DNA from: Dechloromonas sp. | Lineage (GTDB): Bacteria; Pseudomonadota; Gammaproteobacteria; Burkholderiales; Rhodocyclaceae | Length of the DNA: 39,276 nt | Reading direction: 5' to 3' | Assembly: GCA_016791065.1 (NCBI GenBank) | Contig: JAEUOD010000191.1 | Location: forward strand, 1-39,276 | Shown here: in pieces, positions 17,652 to 27,156 of the stretch | Position numbering within the stretch: the stretch's first letter is position 1 | How the letters are laid out: every line of letters begins with the position of its first letter | The notes under the pieces: generated by a model | The model's input: the letters and a program-made list of their open reading frames with translations, nothing else | What the model was told of the DNA's origin: nothing | Databases searched by the model: none | Position numbers and translations under genes: made by a program

Positions 17652-18617
17652 ATGAAACGCAAAACAGATGCGCATCACCATTTTCTCTCCGGCATGCCGG
17701 AAATCAGCCCGGGCGACCTTGCCATGCTGATCCGCGCCGCCGAACTCGGCAGCTTTTCCGCCGTGGCGCGCGAACGCGATCTGCCGACCTCGAATGTCTC
17801 GCGCGCCATCCAGCGCCTGGAGAAGGCCTGGAAAGTCAGCCTGCTGCGGCGCTCGACGCACGGCCTGAGCGTGACACCGGAAGGCGAACTGGCGATCGAA
17901 ATGGGGCGCCAGGGGCTGGCCGCGCTGGCCGAGATCGGCACCCAACTGGCCGCCCCGCGCCATGAAATCAGCGGCACGGTGCGCCTCGCGCTCAGTGCCG
18001 CCTATGCCGAAAGCCTCGTCGTGCCGGCCCTGCCCCGGCTGGCCGAACGCCACCCGGCGCTGCGCGTGGAACTGGTAACTGACGACCGGGTGGCCAACCT
18101 GCCGCTCGAAGGTGCCGACCTCGCACTGCGCATTGGCAACGTGCAGGACGAGGATCTGGTTGCCCGCCAGATCGGCTGGAACGGGCGCGGACTCTACTGC
18201 TCGCCCGCCTACGCCGCACGGCACGGCACCCCGCAAACGCCGGCCGAACTCGACCAGCACGACGTCATCGGGCACCAGTCGGCGCGCAATCTCAACCGCA
18301 TCCGCCTCGCCATCGACGGCCGAGTCGACGAACGCATCGTCAATGGTCGCTACAGCGCCAATACCACGGCGGTGATCGCGCAGATGGTGTTGCTCGGCCT
18401 GGGTATCGGCAACCTCAATCGCAGCCTGATCCAGGCAGCGCTACGCGAAGGCCGGCTGATCGAAGTGCTCGCCGACTGGCGCGACCCGACCGAGTACCCG
18501 GTCTATGTCCTGATGCTGCCCGACCGCCAGCGCCTGCCGCGCATCCAGGCGATGATCGCCTTTCTCGCGGAGATCATGGCCGACGCCTCGCTTCCGGTCG
18601 GCACCGCTAAGCGATGA
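17652..18617 (+). CDS. LysR-family transcriptional regulator
   Basis: A 321-residue regulator. The N-terminal winged helix spans about residues 20-80 (LAMLIRAAELGSFSAVARERDLPTSNVSRAIQRLEKAW), followed by a linker helix and a substrate-binding domain (SGTVRLALSAAYAE, LEGADLALRIGNVQDEDLVARQIG). Numerous LysR paralogues of the CrgA/DmlR type share this pattern. It diverges from the small ORF-tautomerase-transporter run, which it probably controls. The initiator may be ATG 17652 or an internal Met at 17694; the helix-turn-helix is intact either way. Its stop overlaps the convergent comB stop by 11 nt. Confidence 0.92.
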   Translation: MKRKTDAHHHFLSGMPEISPGDLAMLIRAAELGSFSAVARERDLPTSNVSRAIQRLEKAWKVSLLRRSTHGLSVTPEGELAIEMGRQGLAALAEIGTQLAAPRHEISGTVRLALSAAYAESLVVPALPRLAERHPALRVELVTDDRVANLPLEGADLALRIGNVQDEDLVARQIGWNGRGLYCSPAYAARHGTPQTPAELDQHDVIGHQSARNLNRIRLAIDGRVDERIVNGRYSANTTAVIAQMVLLGLGIGNLNRSLIQAALREGRLIEVLADWRDPTEYPVYVLMLPDRQRLPRIQAMIAFLAEIMADASLPVGTAKR

Positions 18618-19293
18618 CGAGGTGGTCGCCGTCGCGCCGGACCGGCATGGCGAAGTCGACGCGGTTGACCTGGGTAGAGAGATCAAGATCGGCGAGCGGC
18701 AGGTTGGGCCAGGTGCCGGCCAGGAAACGCCGACCGAAATCGGATTCGCGGACCCGCCGCACATAGGACTCGGGCGCGACATCCTCGCCGCGCAACAGGG
18801 CTTCGATGTAATCAGCACAGGCAATATCCTCGTCACCATCGCGATCGACCCATTCGCCGGTGATGACGAAGCAGACCCGACGCGCGCCCGAGGCGCGGAT
18901 CGCCGCCGCCGTCGCCCGGGCGCAAAGCAGGCTGGCGGCGTGCAGATGGCGGGCCTGGCGGAAGCGCTGCAGGCCGCGCACGCCGGCTGCCGTGCTCATC
19001 ACCACGTTCTTGCCGCTCAGGTCCGCCTGCAGCAGTTGCGACGGCGAATTGCCGAAATCGAAGCCCGACACCGGGTCGCCCCCGGCAATCGCACCGATCG
19101 ACACGGCATTCTCCAACTGCCCGAGCAGCCGCGTTGCCGCAGCGACGCCATCGACCGGATAAACGGCGCGCGCCCCGCGCGACAGCGCGATGGCCGCCGT
19201 CGTGAAGGACCGCAGGACGTCGATGACGACCACCGTGTCCTCGACGGCAGGCTGGTTTTGCAGGCGATTGAGGAAGATGCGCGAAAATTTCAT
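18607..19293 (-). CDS. comB: ComB-like 2-phosphosulfolactate phosphatase family protein
   Basis: A 228-residue protein of the ComB family, Mg2+-dependent phosphatases first known from coenzyme M synthesis. Visible family features are VVVIDVLRSFTTAAIALSRGA near the N-terminus, GGDPVSGFDFGNSPSQL at about 70-87, MSTAAGVRGLQRF at about 99-111 and CADYIEALL. Coenzyme M is not expected in this organism, so the actual substrate is uncertain; the gene may act in sulfonate metabolism or on an unrelated phosphoester. The start at 19293 opens at the conserved region, without an obvious ribosome binding site. It lies 22 nt after the flavin reductase gene on the same strand. Confidence 0.78.
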   Translation of the reverse strand: MKFSRIFLNRLQNQPAVEDTVVVIDVLRSFTTAAIALSRGARAVYPVDGVAAATRLLGQLENAVSIGAIAGGDPVSGFDFGNSPSQLLQADLSGKNVVMSTAAGVRGLQRFRQARHLHAASLLCARATAAAIRASGARRVCFVITGEWVDRDGDEDIACADYIEALLRGEDVAPESYVRRVRESDFGRRFLAGTWPNLPLADLDLSTQVNRVDFAMPVRRDGDHLVIA

Positions 19294-19315
19294 GACGAAG
19301 GGCCGCCGGGGAGAA

Positions 19316-19948
19316 TCACCCTGCCTTGGCGTCCTGCTCCCGCTGCCATTGGGCATAGCTGATCCGTGCGATGTCGAAGCGATCCGTCGTCCGGCAATAG
19401 ACCGAGGGCGAGCCGAGCCGTCCGATCGGCGCGAAACCCTCGATATGCAGGCGCGGCCCGAGCAGATGGTCGTCGATATGGAACATCACGACCTCGCCGA
19501 TGAACAGCGTATTGCCGCCCAGCGGTTCGGCGCTGTGCAAGCGGCATTCGAGGCTGACCTTGGCCTCGGCGATACGCGGCACCGAGACGCGCAGCGAAGG
19601 CGCCGGGTGCAGGCCAGCCGCCGTCAGTTCGCTCTCGCCCGGCGGGAAATCGGCGGCCGAGAGATTCATTGCATGGAACAGTTCCTCGGTCACCAGGTTG
19701 ACCACGAACTCACCACCGGCCTGGATGTTGCGGGCGGTGTCCTTGAGCCCGCCGCCCTCGTTGGCGCCGGCACTGAACACGATGTAGACCGGGTCGGAGC
19801 CAACCGCGTTGAAAAAGCTGAAGGGCGCAAGGTTCACCACGCCGGCCGGATTGCAACTGGTGATCCAGGCGATCGGCCGGGGAATGATCAGGTTGGTCAG
19901 CAGTTTGTAGTTGTCGGCTTTCGACTGCAGGGCGGGATCGATTTGCAT
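19316..19948 (-). CDS. Flavin reductase-like (FMN-binding) domain protein
   Basis: A 210-residue protein of the flavin-reductase-like family (DIM6/NTAB type). It has NLIIPRPIAWITSCNPAGVVNLAPFSFFNAVGSDP near the N-terminus, the typical FMN-binding strand and loop, then DTARNIQAGGEFVVNLVTEEL and SLECRLHSAEPLGG. Such proteins reduce flavin with NAD(P)H or bind FMN to supply partner oxygenases. The start at 19948 precedes the conserved domain, with a GAGAAAG ribosome binding site. The next gene, comB, is only 22 nt away. No partner monooxygenase is visible in the window. Confidence 0.85.
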   Translation of the reverse strand: MQIDPALQSKADNYKLLTNLIIPRPIAWITSCNPAGVVNLAPFSFFNAVGSDPVYIVFSAGANEGGGLKDTARNIQAGGEFVVNLVTEELFHAMNLSAADFPPGESELTAAGLHPAPSLRVSVPRIAEAKVSLECRLHSAEPLGGNTLFIGEVVMFHIDDHLLGPRLHIEGFAPIGRLGSPSVYCRTTDRFDIARISYAQWQREQDAKAG

Positions 19949-20093
19949 GGGGGCGGGCTTTCTCGGAGATCGGGTATAGCTAGGGATTATCCCAGTATCG
20001 TGCAACGGCAGCGAATGGGGCGAAGCGCCGACATATAATCGGCAGGCAGCCAAGGCGTGCAACATCCTAGAACAATATCCACGAGAGATAACC

Positions 20094-21245
20094 ATGTCAG
20101 AACACGCATCGCCAGGCCTGGTCCTGGTCGTTGACGACGATAGCCACGCCAGAATGCTGCACCGCGAAATCCTGGCCAAGAAATTCGATGTCGTTACCGC
20201 CTCCTCCGGCGAGGAGGCCCTCAGCCTGTTCGACAAGCTCTCTCCCGACCTTGTGCTCATGGATGCCAGCATGCCGGGCGTGAACGGCTACGAGGCCTGC
20301 GCGAGGATTCGCGAACGCTCGATGGTGCCGGTGATCTTCGTCACCGCCCACACCGACCTCGAAGAGCACATGAAGGCCTACGACTCGGGCGGGACGGGCC
20401 TGCTCACCAAACCGGCCAGCGCCGAAATCCTGATCCGCAAGGTATCGACCGCCATCGAGCGCTACCGGAGCGCGAGCCAAAACGAGCGGGAAAAGAACGA
20501 ATACCAGCGCATGGCGATGAACTTTCTCTCCAGCGCGGGCCAGAACGGCGTACTGATCAATTTCATGCGGACCAGCATTGCCTCCCCGACCTACGAACAC
20601 CTGGCCACCGCACTGCTCGAGGCAACGACGGCGTTGGGCATGGACTGCATCATCCGTATTTCGCACGACGAGGGCGTGGTGGTCAAAAGTGCGCACGGCG
20701 AGCCGAGCGCACTGGAAATATCGATCCTCGATCAGGTGGCCGACATGGGGCGCCTGTTTCAGTTCCGGAACCGGCTGGTAGTCAATTTCGACCGCGTCTC
20801 CGTCGTCGCCTCCAACGTGCCTGCGGACCAGGGTTCCGCCGAGGCCGGCGCCTTCCGCGACAACCTCGCCATCCTTGCCGAGGCAGCCCAGGCGCTCTCC
20901 GAAAACATCGACCTGCGGGTCACCGCCGCCAAACAGGCCGAGCAGATGCAAGTGGCGCTGATCGGCACGCAAACCGCGCTCGACGGCCTCAACGAGCACC
21001 AGCGCCTGATGTTCGCCGACATCCGCCTGCTGCTCCAGGACCTCGTCGATGGCGTCGAAAAATCCTACGCCTGGCTCAACACCAGCCAGGCCCAGGAAAC
21101 GACGATCAGCGGCCACATGCAGGCGGCCGTGGACAAGATTCTGCAACGCCTGATGGCCACCGACGAATTCGAAGCCCAATTCAGCAAGGTGCGCGACGCT
21201 TTGCGCGTCGGTTACGTCAGCGAGGATTCGGTGCAGTTGTTCTGA
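20094..21245 (+). CDS. Orphan response regulator with uncharacterised C-terminal domain
   Basis: A 383-residue protein. Residues 8-125 are a receiver domain with VVDDDSHAR, acceptor Asp57 (LVLMDASMPGVNG), FVTAHTD and the conserved Lys in LLTKPAS. Residues about 140-383 contain no DNA-binding, GGDEF, EAL or HD motif. The middle part (about 160-270) is possibly a GAF-like sensor fold, and the end is a long helical, probably coiled-coil segment. The odd SGGTGLL replaces the usual GADDYL. No cognate kinase is adjacent; the nearest is the hybrid kinase ending at 15996. It is divergent from the flavin reductase gene and precedes katG by 138 nt. A signalling role by protein contact is inferred. Confidence 0.82.
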   Translation: MSEHASPGLVLVVDDDSHARMLHREILAKKFDVVTASSGEEALSLFDKLSPDLVLMDASMPGVNGYEACARIRERSMVPVIFVTAHTDLEEHMKAYDSGGTGLLTKPASAEILIRKVSTAIERYRSASQNEREKNEYQRMAMNFLSSAGQNGVLINFMRTSIASPTYEHLATALLEATTALGMDCIIRISHDEGVVVKSAHGEPSALEISILDQVADMGRLFQFRNRLVVNFDRVSVVASNVPADQGSAEAGAFRDNLAILAEAAQALSENIDLRVTAAKQAEQMQVALIGTQTALDGLNEHQRLMFADIRLLLQDLVDGVEKSYAWLNTSQAQETTISGHMQAAVDKILQRLMATDEFEAQFSKVRDALRVGYVSEDSVQLF

Positions 21246-21295
21246 GCGCCCCGGGGGCTCATCTGCCAGTGATAGCCCACCTGCATCGCCACCAT

Positions 21296-23594
<2,299 letters not shown>

Positions 23595-23602
23595 AGTCGG
23601 CC

Positions 23603-23642
23603 GGGCATTCCGGAACAAGCAGCCATTTGCTCCGGAATGCCC
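23603..23642 (+). terminator. Perfect 12-bp hairpin just after katG
   Basis: GGGCATTCCGGA (23603-23614) pairs exactly with TCCGGAATGCCC (23631-23642) over a 16-nt loop, beginning 9 nt after the katG stop. It lacks a T-tract, so it may stabilise the 3' end or act with the second hairpin downstream. Confidence 0.5.
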
Positions 23643-23711
23643 TATTCATGGGCATCTCCACCTTTTCATAAACGATACTTATCCCCGAAAGCTGTGGATA
23701 AACCTGGGGAG

Positions 23712-23756
23712 ACCCGCTGGACACAAGCGCCAAACGCTTGAGCCAGCGGGTTTTTT
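23712..23756 (+). terminator. Rho-independent terminator downstream of katG
   Basis: An outer stem ACCCGCTGG (23712-23720) / CCAGCGGGT (23743-23751) and an inner stem CAAGCG (23724-23729) / CGCTTG (23735-23740) enclose a 5-nt loop and are followed by TTTTTT. This is a strong intrinsic terminator. The rest of 23595-24069 holds no gene, only this, the upstream hairpin and the glnK promoter elements. Confidence 0.85.
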
Positions 23757-23875
23757 GTTGCCCTGCACAAAGTTTGGGCATGCAGGCCGCCCGCGACGGG
23801 TGCTTCCATGCCGCCCAGCCTGAAATACGCCCTCAGCTTAGGCAATCCCTATTCAGGTGCATATGTATGACTTCA

Positions 23876-23892
23876 TGCATGGGCGAAGTGCA
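23876..23892 (+). promoter_or_regulatory. Candidate NtrC binding site upstream of glnK
   Basis: TGCA-N9-TGCA occurs at 23876-23892, with the length and half-site spacing of the NtrC consensus (TGCAC...GTGCA), about 50 nt upstream of the sigma-54-like element. Only the four-base cores match well, so this is a candidate. Confidence 0.5.
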
Positions 23893-23943
23893 TTCCGCTC
23901 GCCAGAAAGTTCCTAAGCCCTTGTTTTTTCGATACAGCACAGT

Positions 23944-23960
23944 GGGCACAGAACCTGCTT
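23944..23960 (+). promoter_or_regulatory. Sigma-54-type -24/-12 promoter for glnK-amtB
   Basis: GGGCACAGAACCTGCTT keeps the invariant GG (23945-23946) and GC (23957-23958) with the required 10-nt spacing, and GGGCAC is close to the -24 consensus TGGCAC. It lies about 110 nt before the glnK start. Nitrogen-limitation control of glnK-amtB by RpoN/NtrC is the usual arrangement. Confidence 0.65.
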
Positions 23961-24069
23961 TTCCCACAGAGAAACTTTTTTTCTTTGTGTTAAATGGGGG
24001 ATCTATGCCATACGACGTAGGGAGCAATGCTTGTCCAAATAGCCAGAAACGAGGCTGCGGGAGGTACTC

Positions 24070-24408
24070 ATGAAACTCATCACGGCAGTCATCAAGCCGT
24101 TCAAGCTCGATGACGTTCGCAATGCCCTTGCCCTGGTGGGCGTACAGGGTGTGACAGTCACCGAGGTCAAGGGCTTTGGGCGGCAAAAGGGGCATACCGA
24201 GCTTTATCGCGGCGCCGAATACGCGGTGGATTTCCTGCCCAAGGTGAAGCTTGAAATCGCGGTCAAGGCGGACTTGCTTGACCAGGCAGTCGCAGCCATC
24301 GAGAAATCGGCAATGACCGGAAAGATTGGCGACGGGAAGATATTCGTCTTCGACCTGGAGCAGACCATTCGCATCCGTACCGGTGAAACCGGTCAGGACG
24401 CCTTATAA
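24070..24408 (+). CDS. glnK: PII nitrogen regulatory protein (GlnK/GlnB)
   Basis: A trimeric signal protein that reads 2-oxoglutarate and ATP/ADP and is uridylylated under nitrogen limitation. At 112 aa it is the exact family length. The T-loop FGRQKGHTELYRGAEYAVDFLPK contains the modified Tyr51, and the C-terminal signature is TGKIGDGKIFVFDLEQTIRIRTGE. The start has a GGGAGG ribosome binding site. It is followed 10 nt later by amtB, whose channel PII proteins plug when ammonium is plentiful. This neighbour favours glnK over glnB, although the sequence alone does not separate them. The upstream sigma-54-like element fits. Confidence 0.94.
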   Translation: MKLITAVIKPFKLDDVRNALALVGVQGVTVTEVKGFGRQKGHTELYRGAEYAVDFLPKVKLEIAVKADLLDQAVAAIEKSAMTGKIGDGKIFVFDLEQTIRIRTGETGQDAL

Positions 24409-24418
24409 GGGGAATCTC

Positions 24419-25894
24419 ATGAAACGCTTGCTTTCGCTATTCGCTTTTCTTGCCCTGGTCGTCTGCGCCCAGCCCATATTCGCCGCTGACGAGGCGGCGC
24501 CCGCCGCCGCTCCGGTCGCCGCCCAGGTTCAGGCCGCAGCGGCTGCTGCTGCTCCGGCAGCCGCCCCCGAAACCGCACCGGCTCCGGTTCCCAACAAGGG
24601 CGATACCGCCTGGATGATCGTTGCGACCTTGCTGGTCGTGATGATGGCGGCTCCCGGCCTCGGCCTGTTCTACGGCGGCATGGTCCGCAGCAAGAACATG
24701 CTCTCGGTGCTCATGCAGACCCTGGTGATCTTCTGCCTGCTCGGGGTCTTGTGGGCGGTCTACGGGTATTCGCTGGCCTTCACCGAGGGCAATGCCTTCA
24801 TCGGCAGCCTCGACAAGCTGTTCCTGAAGGGGGTGACGCCAGACACGGTGGCCGCGACCTTCAGCAAGGGGGTGGTCATTCCCGAATACATCTACGTCGC
24901 CTTCCAGCTGACCTTCGCAGCCATTACCCCAGCCCTGATCATCGGCGGCTTCGCCGAGCGCGTGAAGTTCTCGGCGGTGCTGGCCTTCATGGTCCTCTGG
25001 TTTACCTTCTCTTACCTGCCGATCGCGCACATGGTCTGGTACTGGGCCGGTCCGGATGCCTACACCGACCAGGCGGCGGCCGATGCGGCAGCCGCCACGG
25101 CCGGCTTCCTCTTCCAGAAAGGCGCGCTCGACTTCGCCGGTGGCACGGTGGTGCATATCAACGCCGGCATCGCCGCGCTGGTCGGTGCCTTCATGGTTGG
25201 CAAACGCGTCGGCTACGGCCGCGAGGCCATGGCCCCGCACAGCCTGGTCATGACCATGGTCGGCGGTTCGCTGCTTTGGGTGGGCTGGTTCGGCTTCAAC
25301 GTCGGGTCCAACCTGGAGGCAACCAGTACTGCGGCGCTAGCGTTCATCAATACCCTGCTCGCCACCTGCGCCGCGACCGTGGCCTGGAGCCTGGTCGAAT
25401 CCCGTCTCAAAGGCAAGCCGTCGATGCTGGGTGCCGTGTCCGGCGCCATCGCCGGCCTGGTGGTGATCACCCCGGCCTGCGGTTTCGTCGGCCCGATGGG
25501 CAGCCTGATCATGGGTGCGCTCGCCGGCGCCCTGTGTTACTGGGGCGTCAATGGCCTGAAACGCATGCTCGGTGTCGATGACACGCTCGACGTCTTTGGC
25601 GTGCATTGCATCGGCGGCATGCTCGGCGCCGTGCTGACCGGCGTATTCGCCTCGCCGGCCCTGGGCGGCACCGGGGTCTATGACTATGTCGCCAACAAGG
25701 TCGGCGACTACGACATGACAGCCCAGGTGATCTCCCAACTGTGGGGTGTGGGGACGAGCGTCGTCTGGTCCGCCGTGGTTTCCATCGTCGCCTTCAAGCT
25801 GATCGATCTGACGATCGGCCTGCGCGTCAGCGAAGAGGAAGAGCGCGAAGGTCTCGACATCATCGCGCACGGCGAAAGCGCTTATCACCCGTAA
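24419..25894 (+). CDS. amtB: AmtB ammonium transporter
   Basis: Inner-membrane ammonium channel, 491 aa from the ATG at 24419, which opens a cleaved signal peptide (MKRLLSLFAFLALVVCAQPIFA). An Ala/Pro-rich periplasmic stretch follows to about residue 60, then eleven transmembrane segments. Key motifs are GLGLFYGGMVRSKN, the Asp of LDFAGGTVVHINAG, and the pore twin histidines in VVHIN and FGVHCIGG. The C-terminal cytoplasmic tail (LRVSEEEEREGLD) is the PII-interacting region. Members of this family also move methylammonium, relevant because the methylamine gene cluster lies about 1.3 kb away. It is co-transcribed with glnK and ends before a strong bidirectional terminator. Confidence 0.96.
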   Translation: MKRLLSLFAFLALVVCAQPIFAADEAAPAAAPVAAQVQAAAAAAAPAAAPETAPAPVPNKGDTAWMIVATLLVVMMAAPGLGLFYGGMVRSKNMLSVLMQTLVIFCLLGVLWAVYGYSLAFTEGNAFIGSLDKLFLKGVTPDTVAATFSKGVVIPEYIYVAFQLTFAAITPALIIGGFAERVKFSAVLAFMVLWFTFSYLPIAHMVWYWAGPDAYTDQAAADAAAATAGFLFQKGALDFAGGTVVHINAGIAALVGAFMVGKRVGYGREAMAPHSLVMTMVGGSLLWVGWFGFNVGSNLEATSTAALAFINTLLATCAATVAWSLVESRLKGKPSMLGAVSGAIAGLVVITPACGFVGPMGSLIMGALAGALCYWGVNGLKRMLGVDDTLDVFGVHCIGGMLGAVLTGVFASPALGGTGVYDYVANKVGDYDMTAQVISQLWGVGTSVVWSAVVSIVAFKLIDLTIGLRVSEEEEREGLDIIAHGESAYHP

Positions 25895-25908
25895 GCGTTG
25901 CGCCAAAT

Positions 25909-25940
25909 GAAAACGGGGGGCGCCATCTCCCCCCGTTTTC
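25909..25940. terminator. Bidirectional intrinsic terminator between amtB and the GNAT gene
   Basis: GAAAACGGGGGG (25909-25920) pairs exactly with CCCCCCGTTTTC (25929-25940) over an 8-nt loop. The A-run on one side and T-run on the other let it serve both convergent genes. Confidence 0.85.
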
Positions 25941-25956
25941 CATTTCAGTCATGCCC

Positions 25957-26412
25957 TCAGGCGAGCAACTTCTTCCAGGCGAACAGGCGGGTCGGCTGCC
26001 AGTCGAGATGTCGATAAAAATCGAGGGCCAGCATGTTGTCGGCGTCGGCAAGCAACTGCACACGGCCGGCACCCTGCGCCGCGCCCCATGCCTGCGCTTG
26101 CGCCAGCAGGGCCTTGCCCAAGCCCTGCCCGCGAAACACGGCGTCGATCACCATGTCCTCGATCCAGACGGAAGGCGCGCCGATCGCCGTCGAGATGACC
26201 AGTTGCGCGCTGACCATGCCGACCACTCCACGGGAGGGATGGCGGGCGACGAAGATCATGCCGCGCTCCGGATTGGCCAATAGCAGGGCCAGCCCGCGCC
26301 GCTGCGCCTCGGTGTCCGGCTTGAAATCCTGTTCGATCGAGAAAAGGACGGCAAGCAGCGCGATCAGCGCATCGATATCCGCCGTCGTTGCCGCTTCGAT
26401 TCGGATCGACAT
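25957..26412 (-). CDS. GNAT-family N-acetyltransferase
   Basis: A 151-residue acetyltransferase-fold protein. The acetyl-CoA binding loop is in VIDAVFRGQGLGKALLAQAQAW (R-G-x-G-L-G-K, about residues 93-105), and the C-terminal LDFYRHLDWQPTRLFAWKK is typical of the family. The substrate is unknown. Its ATG follows immediately after the stop of the XRE-cupin regulator gene (no gap), so the two form one message. Transcription runs away from the methylamine cluster. Confidence 0.87.
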   Translation of the reverse strand: MSIRIEAATTADIDALIALLAVLFSIEQDFKPDTEAQRRGLALLLANPERGMIFVARHPSRGVVGMVSAQLVISTAIGAPSVWIEDMVIDAVFRGQGLGKALLAQAQAWGAAQGAGRVQLLADADNMLALDFYRHLDWQPTRLFAWKKLLA

Positions 26413-27012
26413 CTAGCTCTCCGTCGCGTTCGGGTACATCAGCACGGTCAGGAAGCGGATCGGGCACTGGATCAATTTTTCCGGGCCATGCGGGATGTCA
26501 CCCTCGAAGGTCAGCGAATCGCCCGGCGACAGCACGTAGGTGTTCTGGCCGTGGCGGTACTCGATACAGCCTTCCAGCATGTAGATGAATTCGGTGCCCG
26601 GGTGCTCGAAGATAGGGAAGGTTTCGGATTCGTGATCGATGGTGATCAGGAAGGGTTCGAAAGTCTTCTTCGGCCCCTGGTCGTAGGCCAGCAGATGGTA
26701 GGTATGGCCGCGCTTGGTGCCGCGCCGGACCACTTCCATGCCTTCGTCCTTCTTGACCAGCTGGGCGCTGCCAGCACGCACGTCGTAGCTGCGGAACAGG
26801 GTCGCCAGCGAGACGCCGAGGGCATGCGAGAGGCGCGACAGGGTTTCCAGGCTGGTGGCCGTCTGCGCATTCTCGATCTTCGACAGCATGCCGCGACTGA
26901 TGCCGGCCAGGGTGGCGACATCGGCAATGGTCAGGCCGTGCTTCTGGCGAATGTCCCGGATCGTGTTGCCGAGATAGCGTTCGAGCCCGCCCGGGCTGCT
27001 GGTGTCTGTCAT
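26413..27012 (-). CDS. XRE-family regulator with C-terminal cupin domain
   Basis: A 199-residue one-component regulator. The helix-turn-helix spans about residues 15-75 (IRDIRQKHGLTIADVATLAGISRGMLSKIENAQTATSLETLSRLSHALG). A cupin sensor domain spans about 110-195 (EHPGTEFIYMLEGCIEYRHGQ, LSPGDSLTFEGDIPHGPEKL), which probably binds a small effector. The start at 27012 has AAAGGA upstream and excludes a non-conserved leader. It diverges from purU and the methylamine genes across 144 nt with two palindromes, so it probably controls them and itself. The effector could be methylamine, gamma-glutamylmethylamide or N-methylglutamate; this is inference. Confidence 0.9.
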   Translation of the reverse strand: MTDTSSPGGLERYLGNTIRDIRQKHGLTIADVATLAGISRGMLSKIENAQTATSLETLSRLSHALGVSLATLFRSYDVRAGSAQLVKKDEGMEVVRRGTKRGHTYHLLAYDQGPKKTFEPFLITIDHESETFPIFEHPGTEFIYMLEGCIEYRHGQNTYVLSPGDSLTFEGDIPHGPEKLIQCPIRFLTVLMYPNATES

Positions 27013-27092
27013 GGAGGAAATCCTTTGATAACAGGGGGTTCCCGGATTATCGCACACCCCAAAGTTTCACCGCATGAAAATAAGTTGACCGA

Positions 27093-27131
27093 CATGGTGT
27101 GATGATGCACCATGGGAACTATAGTTTCCAT
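27093..27131. promoter_or_regulatory. Two adjacent palindromes in the regulator/purU divergent region (candidate operators)
   Basis: The first is CATGGTG (27093-27099) / CACCATG (27108-27114) with an 8-nt spacer. The second, at 27112-27131, is a 20-bp palindrome with 18 of 20 positions symmetric, centred on CTATAG. They share bases 27112-27114. The second ends 25 nt before the purU ATG. They are the obvious candidate sites for the adjacent XRE-cupin protein. Confidence 0.6.
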
Positions 27132-27156
27132 GTATGAATCTTTTGGAGTACATTCA

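Noticed and set aside
27096-27108. Possible sigma-54 promoter before purU (GG...GC)
   Set aside because: The spacing between GG and GC is 9 nt instead of the required 10, and the bases belong to a palindrome that explains them better.
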